39,771 bases of DNA from Saprospiraceae bacterium. GTDB taxonomy: Bacteria > Bacteroidota > Bacteroidia > Chitinophagales > Saprospiraceae. Positions 25,624-33,581 of the stretch are shown here, in pieces (the first letter of the stretch is position 1; each line of letters begins with the position of its first letter). The stretch lies in NCBI GenBank assembly GCA_025056735.1, contig JANWVR010000021.1, positions 1-39,771 of the forward strand, in the 5' to 3' direction. The notes beneath the pieces are model-generated. The model ran no database searches and had not been told where the DNA came from. It saw nothing but the letters and a program-made list of their open reading frames with translations. The position numbers were made by a program, and so were the translations under genes.

Positions 25624-26670
25624 ATGTCTCAACTTGTTGACAACGAGTTATTTGCTGAAGTGAAGCGGGCTACTGAAGCGCTGGCTGCCGAAGATGTCTC
25701 CACGCCAGAAGCCCTAGAGCAGTTTCGCGTGCGCTATCTGGGTTCTAAGGGTTTGGTCAAGACCTATATGGAGCAAATGCGCCACCTCCCGGCTGAGCGG
25801 AAGCGCGAATACGGTCAGGTGGTCAATGCCCTTAAGCAGGCCGCCGAAGAGCGTTATCAAAGCGCGAAAGCTGAATGGGAGGCGCGCGCGGAGCAGGGAG
25901 GAAATATTGCGCTCGACCTGACGGCTCCCGGCGAGCCAATACCGCTGGGTGCCCGGCACCCGGTGGCCATCACTCTGGAACGCATCATCGCTATCTTCGA
26001 GCGCATTGGCTTTGCAGTGGCCGATGGACCAGAGATTGAACACGACTGGTACAACTTCACGGCCATGAACACGCCCGAAGACCATCCGGCGCGCGACATG
26101 CAGGATACCTTCTATGTGGTAGATACTCCCGGCATGCTCCTGCGCACGCACACCAGCAACGTACAAGCGCGCGTAATGACCACGCGCAAACCACCCATCC
26201 GCATCATTGCACCTGGGCGCGTTTATCGCAACGAAACCATCTCAGCGCGCTCGCATGCCCAATTCCACCAGGTGGAAGGGCTGTATGTGGACGAGGGTGT
26301 CTCATTCGCCGACATGAAACAGACCCTGCTTTACTTCGCTCGAGAGATGTTTGGAGCGACCAAAATTCGCCTGCGCCCCTCGTTCTTCCCATTCACGGAA
26401 CCCAGCGCTGAAATGGACATCTGGCTGGGCACAGACACCGAAGAAAACCGCCGCTTGACTAAAGGCACCGGCTGGCTAGAAATCCTCGGATGTGGCATGG
26501 TGGACCCGCAGGTACTCGAAAATTGCGGCATTGACAGCAACCGCTACTCGGGCTTCGCCTTTGGCATGGGCATCGAGCGGCAGACCTTGCGCCTGTTTAA
26601 CATCCCAGATATTCGCTTGCTGTTTGAAAACGACGTTCGCCTGCTGCGCCAGTTCGCCAGCGCGCTCTGA
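25624..26670 (+). CDS. pheS: Phenylalanine-tRNA ligase alpha subunit
   Basis: A 348-residue class II synthetase subunit; with PheT it charges tRNA-Phe in the cytosol. The N-terminal coiled coil (residues ~1-85, with RVRYLGSKGLVKTYM) binds tRNA. The catalytic core has HPVAITLERIIAIFERIGF, FTAMNTPEDHPARDMQDTFY, LLRTHTSNVQAR, FHQVEGLYVDEGVSFADMK, RPSFFPFTEPSAEMD and GFAFGMGIERQTL, covering class II motifs 1-3. An upstream in-frame codon at 25537 is rejected because the promoter box at 25595 lies after it. pheT is not adjacent; the next gene encodes an unrelated membrane protein 57 bases downstream. Confidence 0.97.
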   Translation: MSQLVDNELFAEVKRATEALAAEDVSTPEALEQFRVRYLGSKGLVKTYMEQMRHLPAERKREYGQVVNALKQAAEERYQSAKAEWEARAEQGGNIALDLTAPGEPIPLGARHPVAITLERIIAIFERIGFAVADGPEIEHDWYNFTAMNTPEDHPARDMQDTFYVVDTPGMLLRTHTSNVQARVMTTRKPPIRIIAPGRVYRNETISARSHAQFHQVEGLYVDEGVSFADMKQTLLYFAREMFGATKIRLRPSFFPFTEPSAEMDIWLGTDTEENRRLTKGTGWLEILGCGMVDPQVLENCGIDSNRYSGFAFGMGIERQTLRLFNIPDIRLLFENDVRLLRQFASAL

Positions 26671-26727
26671 GGCGCGCTCCGCCCGTATCACCACCTTCAC
26701 TACCTTCACCATATCCCAGTCCTAGCT

Positions 26728-27636
26728 ATGGCTCTCGTCTTCATCGGCCTGATCGTTCTGGCCATTTCGCTCTCTCTCCGGCACCCGGCACCCGGTTCTC
26801 CGTTCGCCTCCATCGCGCGCATTGGCCGTTTCTTGGGTGTAGGCCTAGTTGCCCTTGGCGTGCTGAGCGCCTGTTTCGTTCAGATTTCCCCCGGCACTGT
26901 GGGCGTGCAGACACTCTTCGGCAAAGTCCAGCCCGGCATCCTGACCGAGGGCCTCAATGTCGTCAACCCCCTCGTTGAGGTCATCAATTTCGATATCCGT
27001 ACCCAAAACTACACCATGTCGGGCGTGCACGACGAAGGACAGCGCATGGGCGACGACGCCATCCGGGTATTGTCGTCCGACGGCTTGGAGGTAGTTATTG
27101 ACATGACCGTACTCTTCCGGATCGTCCCTGACAAGGCGCCTGATATCTTGCGAAATATCGGCCAGGACTATCGCGACGTCATCGTACGTCCCTTGGTGCG
27201 CACCAAAATCCGCGACTACGCTGCCTATTACGACGCCGTGTCGCTATACTCGACCAAACGGGACGAATTCCAACGGCGCCTGTCCGACGCTATTGAAAAA
27301 GACTTCAAAGAACGCGGGCTGATCTTAGAGCAGGTTCTCATCCGCAACATCAACCTGCCCGCTTCGGTAAAGGCTGCCATTGAGGCAAAAATCAATGCCG
27401 AGCAGGAGGCGCAAAAGATGAAATTCATCTTAGATAAGGAGCGCCAGGAAGCCGAGCGCAAGCGTGTGGAAGCCCAGGGTATTGCCGACTACCAGCGCAT
27501 TTTGACGGCCTCGCTGACCGACAAATTGCTGCAGTACGAACAAATCAAAGTACAACGCGAACTGGCCGCCTCGCCCAATGCCAAAATTGTCATCATGGGC
27601 GCGGGCAAAACGGCGCCGATTCTCATCAATCAATAG
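26728..27636 (+). CDS. Prohibitin/SPFH-domain membrane protein
   Basis: A 302-residue SPFH (stomatin/prohibitin/flotillin/HflK) protein. Two N-terminal hydrophobic segments (about 2-16 and 34-50) anchor it; the SPFH domain starts at VQISPGTVGVQTLFGKVQPG and a long charged coiled coil follows (about 205-265, AKINAEQEAQKMKFILDKER). Such proteins assemble into ring-like membrane scaffolds that act on membrane proteins or on FtsH-type proteolysis. The final stretch SPNAKIVIMGAGKTAPILIN matches bacterial prohibitin homologues. It follows pheS by 57 bases and may share its transcript. The 145-base gap to the convergent gene has no clear terminator. Confidence 0.9.
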   Translation: MALVFIGLIVLAISLSLRHPAPGSPFASIARIGRFLGVGLVALGVLSACFVQISPGTVGVQTLFGKVQPGILTEGLNVVNPLVEVINFDIRTQNYTMSGVHDEGQRMGDDAIRVLSSDGLEVVIDMTVLFRIVPDKAPDILRNIGQDYRDVIVRPLVRTKIRDYAAYYDAVSLYSTKRDEFQRRLSDAIEKDFKERGLILEQVLIRNINLPASVKAAIEAKINAEQEAQKMKFILDKERQEAERKRVEAQGIADYQRILTASLTDKLLQYEQIKVQRELAASPNAKIVIMGAGKTAPILINQ

Positions 27637-27781
27637 TCGTCTGCCGCACTTTCGGGTGCAAACATGCCGGGGCCGAAACGAGGTGCCTGTGCTCAACTCG
27701 TCAAGGGAAAGAAATGTCGCTACTCGAACGGCACGCCGCCAATCCGCCGAAGAGCCGTTTCTGGCGATGCGCATGCTTGCG

Positions 27782-28630
27782 CTATTTCCGGATAATCGTC
27801 GTGTCGCGGTCGTACACCAAACAGGTGAAAATGCCCAAAGGATTGGCCGAGCCACTCACGTTGCTCTTGATGCGAGCAGGCTGGGCAAAAGGGTTCAAAT
27901 TGCCAAAGACAGCCAGCTGCACGCTCTCTAAGTAGTCGTAGTAGTCTTTGGTAATGTGAAAGATGGTGTTGATGACCGTGTCGCCTTGCCGAAGGTCGTA
28001 GCCCGTTCCGAAGGCGATGATCTCCGTCTGTGCAATGCGGTCGTTGGTTAAGAAGTCCTGGGCAGCCAGACTGTCTAAGGTGGCGTAATTGATCATGCGC
28101 CGGTAGAAATTCTCCTTCGTGCGGTCGTCGGTGATGTAGGTGAGCACGCGCGCCAGCGTGTCGCGCTGAGGGTTCCATTCGACGCGGATGCTGTCAATGG
28201 GCACCTTAGGCAGCATGGTGGTGCGGCCCGTGATTTCTTTGCCGTCAGGCATCACAATCCGCAGCGTGTACTCGACGCCCGGCGTGGCCGGCACGAGGTT
28301 GAGACCCGTGTAGTTGAAAATTTTCAACGGCATGAACTCCGCCGTCAGAAAGTTGTACAGCGTGTCCACCTGCCCGTTGTAGGCGATGGTTACCACGGCG
28401 CCGTTAACGAGCGTTTTATCTATAAAAGTGGAGTCCAATCCCAGCGGGTCGAAGAAGCCGTAGCTGCGCGTCAGCAGGAGGCGGAAGGGTTTGCCCGGCT
28501 CCAAATAGCACTCCACAACCGGTTGGCGGTCGTAGAGCGGCAGTTCTAAGTCTATTTCCTTTTCTAAGTTGCAGGCACCCAACAGGGCTAAGGCGCTCAC
28601 AAAGAGGAGAATATGCGGCAGGTATTTCAT
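27782..28630 (-). CDS. DUF4249 lipoprotein, partner of TonB-dependent receptor
   Basis: A 282-residue lipoprotein. The signal MKYLPHILLFVSALALLGAC places the lipidated Cys at 20. The mature part follows the DUF4249 pattern: an N-terminal EIDLELPLYDRQPVVECYLEPGKPF segment, an Ig-like beta region (GAVVTIAYNG, YTLRIVMPDGKEITGRTTM) and a C-terminal half ending SGSANPLGIFTCL. DUF4249 proteins are routinely encoded just after a TonB-dependent receptor in Bacteroidota and are thought to sit on the outer membrane next to it; the role is not established. Here the gap to the receptor stop is 25 bases, so they form one unit. Confidence 0.9.
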   Translation of the reverse strand: MKYLPHILLFVSALALLGACNLEKEIDLELPLYDRQPVVECYLEPGKPFRLLLTRSYGFFDPLGLDSTFIDKTLVNGAVVTIAYNGQVDTLYNFLTAEFMPLKIFNYTGLNLVPATPGVEYTLRIVMPDGKEITGRTTMLPKVPIDSIRVEWNPQRDTLARVLTYITDDRTKENFYRRMINYATLDSLAAQDFLTNDRIAQTEIIAFGTGYDLRQGDTVINTIFHITKDYYDYLESVQLAVFGNLNPFAQPARIKSNVSGSANPLGIFTCLVYDRDTTIIRK

Positions 28631-28655
28631 TGTTCGAATGTGTGGTTTTAGATGG

Positions 28656-30989
28656 TTAGAATTTGAAATTCCAGGTCAGCGACGGCAGAATAGGGAACAG
28701 CGACACCTGTTTGGCCCGAATGGCGGTAGGTATTTGAATGGATTGGCCAGCGTCACCCAGCCTTTGCAGTTCGGGTTCCAAGAAGATGAAGAACGGGTTG
28801 CGGCGGTCGGTAACGTTGTAGATGCTGAGTGTCAGGTCTTGCTCGCTGCGGCGGGTTTTCCAGCGATAGACGATACCGAGGTCGAGCCGCATGTACGCCG
28901 GGTATCGGAACGTGTTGCGGTCGCCATACACAGGGACGACAGCCTGAAAAGGCGCTCCACCGACGTCCTGAAACGTGAAGCGGCCCAGTGGCAACCAGGC
29001 CATAATGCCGGAAGTATAAACCCACGAGGCCGTCAGTTGCCAACGGCGCGTTAGTTCGTAGAGGGCCACTACTGTCAGGTTGTGGCGTGTGTCGAAACGG
29101 GGCGGGAAGTAGGCGCCGCCATTGATGTCGGCGAATTCGCCGCGGCGCACCCAGGCCAGCGTGTAGCCGATCCAACCCGTCAGGCGGCCGTCGCGTTTTT
29201 CAATTTCAAGTTCTAAGGGGCTGTAAGCGAAGCCTTTGCCAATGGCTAACTCACCCTCTAAGTTATTGTTGCCAAAGAGTTCGGCGCCGTCAATGAAGTC
29301 CACCTGGTTGTCGAGCCACTTGTACCAGCCCTCCCAGGTGATGAGCCAGCGACCGCGGTAGAGGTACTGCACGCCGGCGGCAATCTGGTCGCTCACCTGC
29401 GGGCGCACGCCCTGGGTGCTGGGGTACCAGATGTCGGTTGGCAGCGACAGGCCACTGCTGGCCAACAGATGCACGTACTGGTTCATGCGCGCGTAAGAGC
29501 CTTTGACCGTCCAGCCGTCGCGCAGCGTGTAATTAGCAGAGATGCGCGGCTCGAAGTTGGCATAGAAAGCCGGGCTGTTTTGCCAGGCCGAAATGCGCGC
29601 ACCGTAGTTGAGTTTCAGGCGATTCGTCACGCTCCAGTCGTCGGCGAAGTACAGGGCGTACTCCATGCCGGTAAAATTTTGGCCCGACTCGAAGTTGATG
29701 CGCCCGTCGTCGCTGCCGAATTTGAGGCGCGCCACGCGGAACTCATGATAAGTCGCCTGTGCTCCGAAGCGGATAGCGTGGCGGTTGTCGGGCTGGTAAT
29801 AAAAGTCTAATTTGCCATTGGCGTCTATCACATTGGAGCCCAGCGAGAACGAGAATCCCTGCAAAGCGTTTCGAATGCGGTAGCGGTAGTCCGAAAAGGT
29901 AAACGTAGCGTTGGAGAACAGTTTAGGCCCATAGACGTGGTTCCAGCGCGCTGTGCCGGTGGCGTTGCCCCAGTCGAAGAGGAAGTCGAAGGACTCATTG
30001 TTGAATTTGAACACGTCGCGCCCAAAGTACCCGCTCAAGAACAGGCGGTCGCGCTCCGAGAGGGTGAAGTTGACCTTCGTATTCAGGTCGTAGAAAAAGT
30101 AATCCGGTATCAAGTTAGCATCCGGGTTGTTGGCGTTGGCGCGGTTGATGCTGCGCGTGATGAGGTCGGCATAAGTGCGCCGTCCGCTTACGATAAACGA
30201 AGACTTGTCGCGCTGAATGGGACCTTCCACCGTCAGGCGGCTGGAGATGAGGCCGATGCCGCCCGTAACGTCGTACTCCTTGTTGTTGCCCTCGCGCATG
30301 CGCACATCAATGACCGAGGAAAGCCGCCCGCCGTACTGGGCCGGGAAACCACCCTTATAAATCTTCACATCCTTGACGGCATCGGAGTTGAAGGTGCTGA
30401 AAAAGCCAAACAGGTGGTTCGGATTATACACAACGGCTTCATCGAGCACGATGAGGTTCTGGTCTACGCCGCCACCGCGCACGAAGAAGCCCGTAGTGCC
30501 CTCCGTACCTGAGGTAATGCCGGGCTTGAGCTGGAGGATTTTCAAAATGTCCACCTCCCCAAACAGCGCCGGCACGGCCTTCGCTTCGCGGGCGCTAAGG
30601 GTCATGACCGACATTTCGGTGCTCTTCACTTTGTCCTCCAACGAATTGGCGGTAACAACCACCTCCTCCAGCACGGAACCCTGCGGCCGCAGGGCCACGT
30701 TGAGCGTAATGGCGCCGGGTGCGGCCTTAATGCGACGCAACGCCGGCTCGTAGCCCAGGTAGCTAAAGCGCAACGTAATCGAGTCGCCCGTAGCCGGCAG
30801 CGAGAAGGAATAGAAGCCGTATTCATTGCTCACCTTGCCCTGCTGCTTGCCGACGGCCTCAACAGCAGCGCCAATGAGCATCTCACCGTTTTCAGCGTCC
30901 GTAATGCGACCGCTTACGGTGATGGTTTGGGAAAATAGGGTTTGCATTGCCGCCCATAACAGCAGCACTGCTAATACAGGTCGTTTCAT
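28656..30989 (-). CDS. TonB-dependent receptor with carboxypeptidase-like N-domain
   Basis: A 777-residue outer-membrane receptor that imports an unidentified substrate with energy from TonB. The signal peptide MKRPVLAVLLLWAAMQTLFS is followed by a carboxypeptidase regulatory-like beta domain (TVSGRITDAENGEMLIGAAV to about 110), a plug (LEEVVVTANSLEDK, GFFVRGGGVDQNLIVLDEA) and a 22-strand type barrel ending TWNFKF with the aromatic C terminus typical of barrels. The start at 30989 is preferred over an upstream codon at 31067 because a TACTTTTG promoter box lies at 31045-31038 and the signal peptide then begins at residue 1. It is followed by its DUF4249 partner. Confidence 0.93.
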   Translation of the reverse strand: MKRPVLAVLLLWAAMQTLFSQTITVSGRITDAENGEMLIGAAVEAVGKQQGKVSNEYGFYSFSLPATGDSITLRFSYLGYEPALRRIKAAPGAITLNVALRPQGSVLEEVVVTANSLEDKVKSTEMSVMTLSAREAKAVPALFGEVDILKILQLKPGITSGTEGTTGFFVRGGGVDQNLIVLDEAVVYNPNHLFGFFSTFNSDAVKDVKIYKGGFPAQYGGRLSSVIDVRMREGNNKEYDVTGGIGLISSRLTVEGPIQRDKSSFIVSGRRTYADLITRSINRANANNPDANLIPDYFFYDLNTKVNFTLSERDRLFLSGYFGRDVFKFNNESFDFLFDWGNATGTARWNHVYGPKLFSNATFTFSDYRYRIRNALQGFSFSLGSNVIDANGKLDFYYQPDNRHAIRFGAQATYHEFRVARLKFGSDDGRINFESGQNFTGMEYALYFADDWSVTNRLKLNYGARISAWQNSPAFYANFEPRISANYTLRDGWTVKGSYARMNQYVHLLASSGLSLPTDIWYPSTQGVRPQVSDQIAAGVQYLYRGRWLITWEGWYKWLDNQVDFIDGAELFGNNNLEGELAIGKGFAYSPLELEIEKRDGRLTGWIGYTLAWVRRGEFADINGGAYFPPRFDTRHNLTVVALYELTRRWQLTASWVYTSGIMAWLPLGRFTFQDVGGAPFQAVVPVYGDRNTFRYPAYMRLDLGIVYRWKTRRSEQDLTLSIYNVTDRRNPFFIFLEPELQRLGDAGQSIQIPTAIRAKQVSLFPILPSLTWNFKF

Positions 30990-31037
30990 AAATATCCGGG
31001 TAACTTTATCTAAGTGTTCCCTTAAAACGACCGTTAT

Positions 31038-31045
31038 CAAAAGTA
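31038..31045 (-). promoter_or_regulatory. Promoter box of the receptor unit
   Basis: TACTTTTG on the reverse strand; start near 31031, leader about 40 bases. It decides the receptor start at 30989. Confidence 0.5.
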
Positions 31046-31086
31046 GTTGAACGCCCAAGGTATTCATCCGACCACTTTAACGCGCC

Positions 31087-31115
31087 GGGCGACCAACAGG
31101 CAATTGGAGTCGCCC
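31087..31115. promoter_or_regulatory. Dyad upstream of the receptor promoter
   Basis: GGGCGAC (31087-31093) and GTCGCCC (31109-31115) form a perfect seven-base inverted repeat with a 15-base centre, about 40 bases upstream of the receptor promoter box. Possible operator. Confidence 0.35.
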
Positions 31116-31272
31116 AAGGGGCTGTGGGTGTTAGGCGAACCCATCCCGAAATAAGGCAGCCCGCCCATAGCGCGCGCTAAGGCCCTTTTGTAGAGAGCTC
31201 AATCGGATTGTTGGCCAGCAAAGACCATTGCCGCTCTCCGACTTCTGATGCACACCCTTTCCAACCCGTCCC

Positions 31273-31381
31273 ACCCGATGAACCGGGCGGTTACAGGAGG
31301 TTTAACGTGCCTGTCACAACGGCGGGATACTCCTCGAGGGAAACAGCGTTTCGACTCGCTCGTGTAAGGTCAGTTGTGAAG
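31273..31381 (+). repeat. Dispersed ~109-base repeat, copy A
   Basis: Aligns without gaps to 39011-39119 at roughly 72% identity (about 78 of 109 by eye). Landmarks shared by both are CGATGAA, GCGGTTACAGGA, GGGATACTCC, GAAAC.GCGTTT and CTCGC. Both begin with a hairpin; here CCCG/CGGG, in the other copy CTCG/CGAG, a compensatory change. It also reads as an open frame (DEPGGYRRFNV...AGYSSRETAF). Confidence 0.8.
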
Positions 31382-31648
31382 CGGCATTTTATTGCAATAA
31401 AACTGTCGCTTTTTTTGTCAAAAAAGGGCGGCTCAGACGCCTCGGCCCGCTCGAGTCGTCTATGGACTGCGTTCTCTTCTTGGAGTTTAATCTCCCTCCA
31501 AGAAAAGGACACTGACTGAAAGATAAAGTGTCATTTCAAGGAGAAACGCCTTCTGGGTATTAGAGGCTCTGGCTACGCCCGCTGTTGCGCGGTTTGGGAA
31601 AGAGCCGACATCGGGTTACATTTCCCACTCATAGCCCGTTTTTCACAG
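31382..31648. other. Gene-free stretch with several inverted repeats
   Basis: After repeat copy A come a perfect 16-base palindrome TTTTATTGCAATAAAA (31387-31402), a hairpin TTCTTGGA/TCCAAGAA (31477-31504, 12-base loop) and GACACT/AGTGTC near 31508-31532. I see no coding frame that looks real here. The region lies between the 3' end of a leftward lipoprotein gene and the receptor promoter. Confidence 0.45.
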
Positions 31649-32530
31649 CTATTGCGCGCGTTTTCGCTTGCGCAAATCCACCCGTTGCTGCCCGGCATAG
31701 GCCTCCGTCTCTTTCAGGGATTTCTGTACCTTATCCTCCCAGCGGCTCAGTACGGCCTCAGCGTCGGAGGTAGCAGAGAGTTCGGCATCGAGGGCGGTCT
31801 GGTCGGCGCGCAGCTGGCGCACATGCTCTTCGGTGCGGGCGCGGTATTCGCCGACCAGACGGTCGAGGTCGGGGCCGATAGCGACCAGTTGGGCTTTAAG
31901 CAGGCGGGCCTGGGCTTCGGTGAGGTCGAAGTACAGCTGGGCGCGGCGCAAGGCGATGGCGGCTAAGCGCGGCTCAGCGGGCCGATAGGTGCTGTCTGGA
32001 AAGAAGAGGGTTTCGGTGCGGATAAAGGCCTCGCGCAGAAAGTCGCCACCCAGGCGGCAGGTCAGGCGCGTGTGCAGAGGCGGCAGCCCGGTAGCAGTTT
32101 CTGGAGGCGCTCCACGCAGGTCGCCCTTGCGGAGGCGGCGCTCCGGATGCCAGTACATGCGGCTTTCCATGCCCTCCAAAGAGGAGACCGCGTAAATCTC
32201 GGCCTTCAAAACATGACAATTGGACTTCACCTGGTTTCGTCGGTGTTGAGTAACCACCAGCAGATTGCCGCCGATGCGTCCGGCGTTTCGGCAGGCGCGC
32301 TCCAGCACGTCGGCGTAGTGGCAGTCGAGCGTGGCGCCGCGATCGCCAATTTTGACCGTGCCCAGCAACTGCGCTTTTCGCAGGTCAATATCGCTTTTTT
32401 CTTCCGCAATGCCGACGTAATGCACTGAGTCGCGCGGAGTGTTTTTGTCTACGACGCGCAGGCGCGTGGGCGGCTCACAGCTGTACAAAGCAGAAAGCAA
32501 GAAGACGGCCCACAGGAATTTTTGAGTCAT
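31649..32530 (-). CDS. Lipoprotein with C-terminal coiled coil
   Basis: A 293-residue protein with a lipoprotein signal (MTQKFLWAVFLLSALYSC; Cys18). The first half contains LDCHYADVLERACRNAGRIG then GNLLVVTQHRRN and NCHVLKAEIYAVSSLEG, a pattern seen in small Bacteroidota lipoproteins in which a helix with GGN is followed by a beta strand and a Cys-His pair. The second half (about 190-290) is Glu/Arg/Ala-rich and predicted to be long helices or a coiled coil, ending with KRKRAQ. No catalytic motif is recognised; function unknown. The start at 32530 is used because the promoter TATTTTTG (32563-32556) would start transcription at about 32549, after the upstream ATG at 32551. Confidence 0.75.
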   Translation of the reverse strand: MTQKFLWAVFLLSALYSCEPPTRLRVVDKNTPRDSVHYVGIAEEKSDIDLRKAQLLGTVKIGDRGATLDCHYADVLERACRNAGRIGGNLLVVTQHRRNQVKSNCHVLKAEIYAVSSLEGMESRMYWHPERRLRKGDLRGAPPETATGLPPLHTRLTCRLGGDFLREAFIRTETLFFPDSTYRPAEPRLAAIALRRAQLYFDLTEAQARLLKAQLVAIGPDLDRLVGEYRARTEEHVRQLRADQTALDAELSATSDAEAVLSRWEDKVQKSLKETEAYAGQQRVDLRKRKRAQ

Positions 32531-32555
32531 GAGCAGGTGTTGTTTTTGCAAAGGG

Positions 32556-32563
32556 CAAAAATA
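32556..32563 (-). promoter_or_regulatory. Promoter box of the coiled-coil lipoprotein
   Basis: TATTTTTG on the reverse strand, about 26 bases before the chosen ATG. Confidence 0.45.
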
Positions 32564-32580
32564 GGGCAGCGCGTCGGGCG

Positions 32581-33405
32581 TCAGAGAATGCGCTCCGGGT
32601 GGCTGTACACATTGAAGCGCTCGCCGCGCAAAAAGCCGACGAGCGTCATGCCCGCTCCCCGGGCCATTTCAACAGCCAGATGCGAGGGCGCGCCCACGGC
32701 GGCAAGGCAAGGGATACCCGCCATGGCAGCCTTTTGCGCCAACTCGAAGCCCGCACGCCCACTGACGAGCAGCAAATAATGGCGCAGCGGCAACGCCTCG
32801 CCTCGGCGCAAGGCAGCGCCAATGACCTTATCCGTAGCGTTGTGGCGCCCAATGTCTTCGCGCAGCAGCACCAGTTGGCCTTCCGCATCGAAAAGCGCCG
32901 AGGCGTGCAGGCCGCCTGTCACCTCAAAAGTCGCCTGGGCGTGCCGAAGCCGCTCAGGCAGCTGGAAAATCGCCGCACGCGACCACTGCGGATAGCCGCG
33001 AGTAGGGTAGTAGCAACTTACCGTCTGCACAGCGTCCAACGACGCCTTGCCGCACACGCCGCAACTCGACGCCGTGAATAGGTGTCGCGTCAAGCGTTCG
33101 GTGTCCACCGGCAGCGAAGGGTCCAGATCCGCCAACAGCGTATTGTCCGACAGCGCTCGAAGGCTGGCGACCTGATCGGCCCGCTGCACAATGCCCTCTG
33201 TGAACAGAAAACCCAGCGCTAAGTCCTCGTCGTCGCCCGGCGTGCGCATGGTTACGGCTACCGACATCTGCCGGCGGCGCGTGGCGCTACCGTAGCCAAT
33301 ACGGATTTCCAGCGGCTCTTCCACGACAAGTATATCCGTGTGGGCGTCCGTACCCCCTGGCGTCAGGGTATGCGTTTGGACAGCAGTGGTGGCAGGTAGA
33401 AGCAT
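32581..33405 (-). CDS. fdhD: FdhD/NarQ formate dehydrogenase sulfur carrier
   Basis: A 274-residue sulfurtransferase accessory protein; FdhD passes sulfur from a cysteine desulfurase to the molybdenum cofactor of formate dehydrogenase. Key features are VEEPLEIRIGYG, the acidic DDEDLALGFLFTEGI, the sulfur-accepting SSCGVCGK (C115, C118), TGGLHASALFD, REDIGRHNATDKVIGAAL and SGRAGFELAQKAAMAGIP. The frame stays open to 33798, but the extra 131 residues include translated 7-base repeats (FHFSLFTFHFSLF), so the ATG at 33405 is the start. No formate dehydrogenase or molybdenum cofactor gene lies in the window. Confidence 0.93.
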   Translation of the reverse strand: MLLPATTAVQTHTLTPGGTDAHTDILVVEEPLEIRIGYGSATRRRQMSVAVTMRTPGDDEDLALGFLFTEGIVQRADQVASLRALSDNTLLADLDPSLPVDTERLTRHLFTASSCGVCGKASLDAVQTVSCYYPTRGYPQWSRAAIFQLPERLRHAQATFEVTGGLHASALFDAEGQLVLLREDIGRHNATDKVIGAALRRGEALPLRHYLLLVSGRAGFELAQKAAMAGIPCLAAVGAPSHLAVEMARGAGMTLVGFLRGERFNVYSHPERIL

Positions 33406-33410
33406 GGGGG

Positions 33411-33478
33411 AAGTGAAAAGTGAAAAGTGAAAAGTGAAAAGTGAAAAGTGAAAAATGAAAAATGAAAAATGAAAAGTG
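33411..33478. repeat. 7-base tandem repeat next to fdhD
   Basis: Six units AAGTGAA, three of AAATGAA, then a partial AAGTG, ending 6 bases upstream of the fdhD start codon. Such simple repeats change length by slippage and here would alter the leader or promoter spacing of fdhD. Weak divergent promoter boxes (CACCTTTG leftward near 33540, GACTTTTG rightward near 33541-33548) lie just beyond. Confidence 0.9.
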
Positions 33479-33581
33479 GGGTATGAAAAATTTGGCTTGT
33501 GTGAATGGGCCTGAAGCGTGTTGGGGTTGTTCAAAGGTGCGACTTTTGTGGAGTTTTTGACCAAAAAAATGCCTTTTCGGT

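Noticed and set aside
31208..31519. 103-residue frame covering repeat copy A as a gene
   Set aside because: Outside the repeat it has no resemblance to copy B or to known proteins and no promoter; treated as a repeat.
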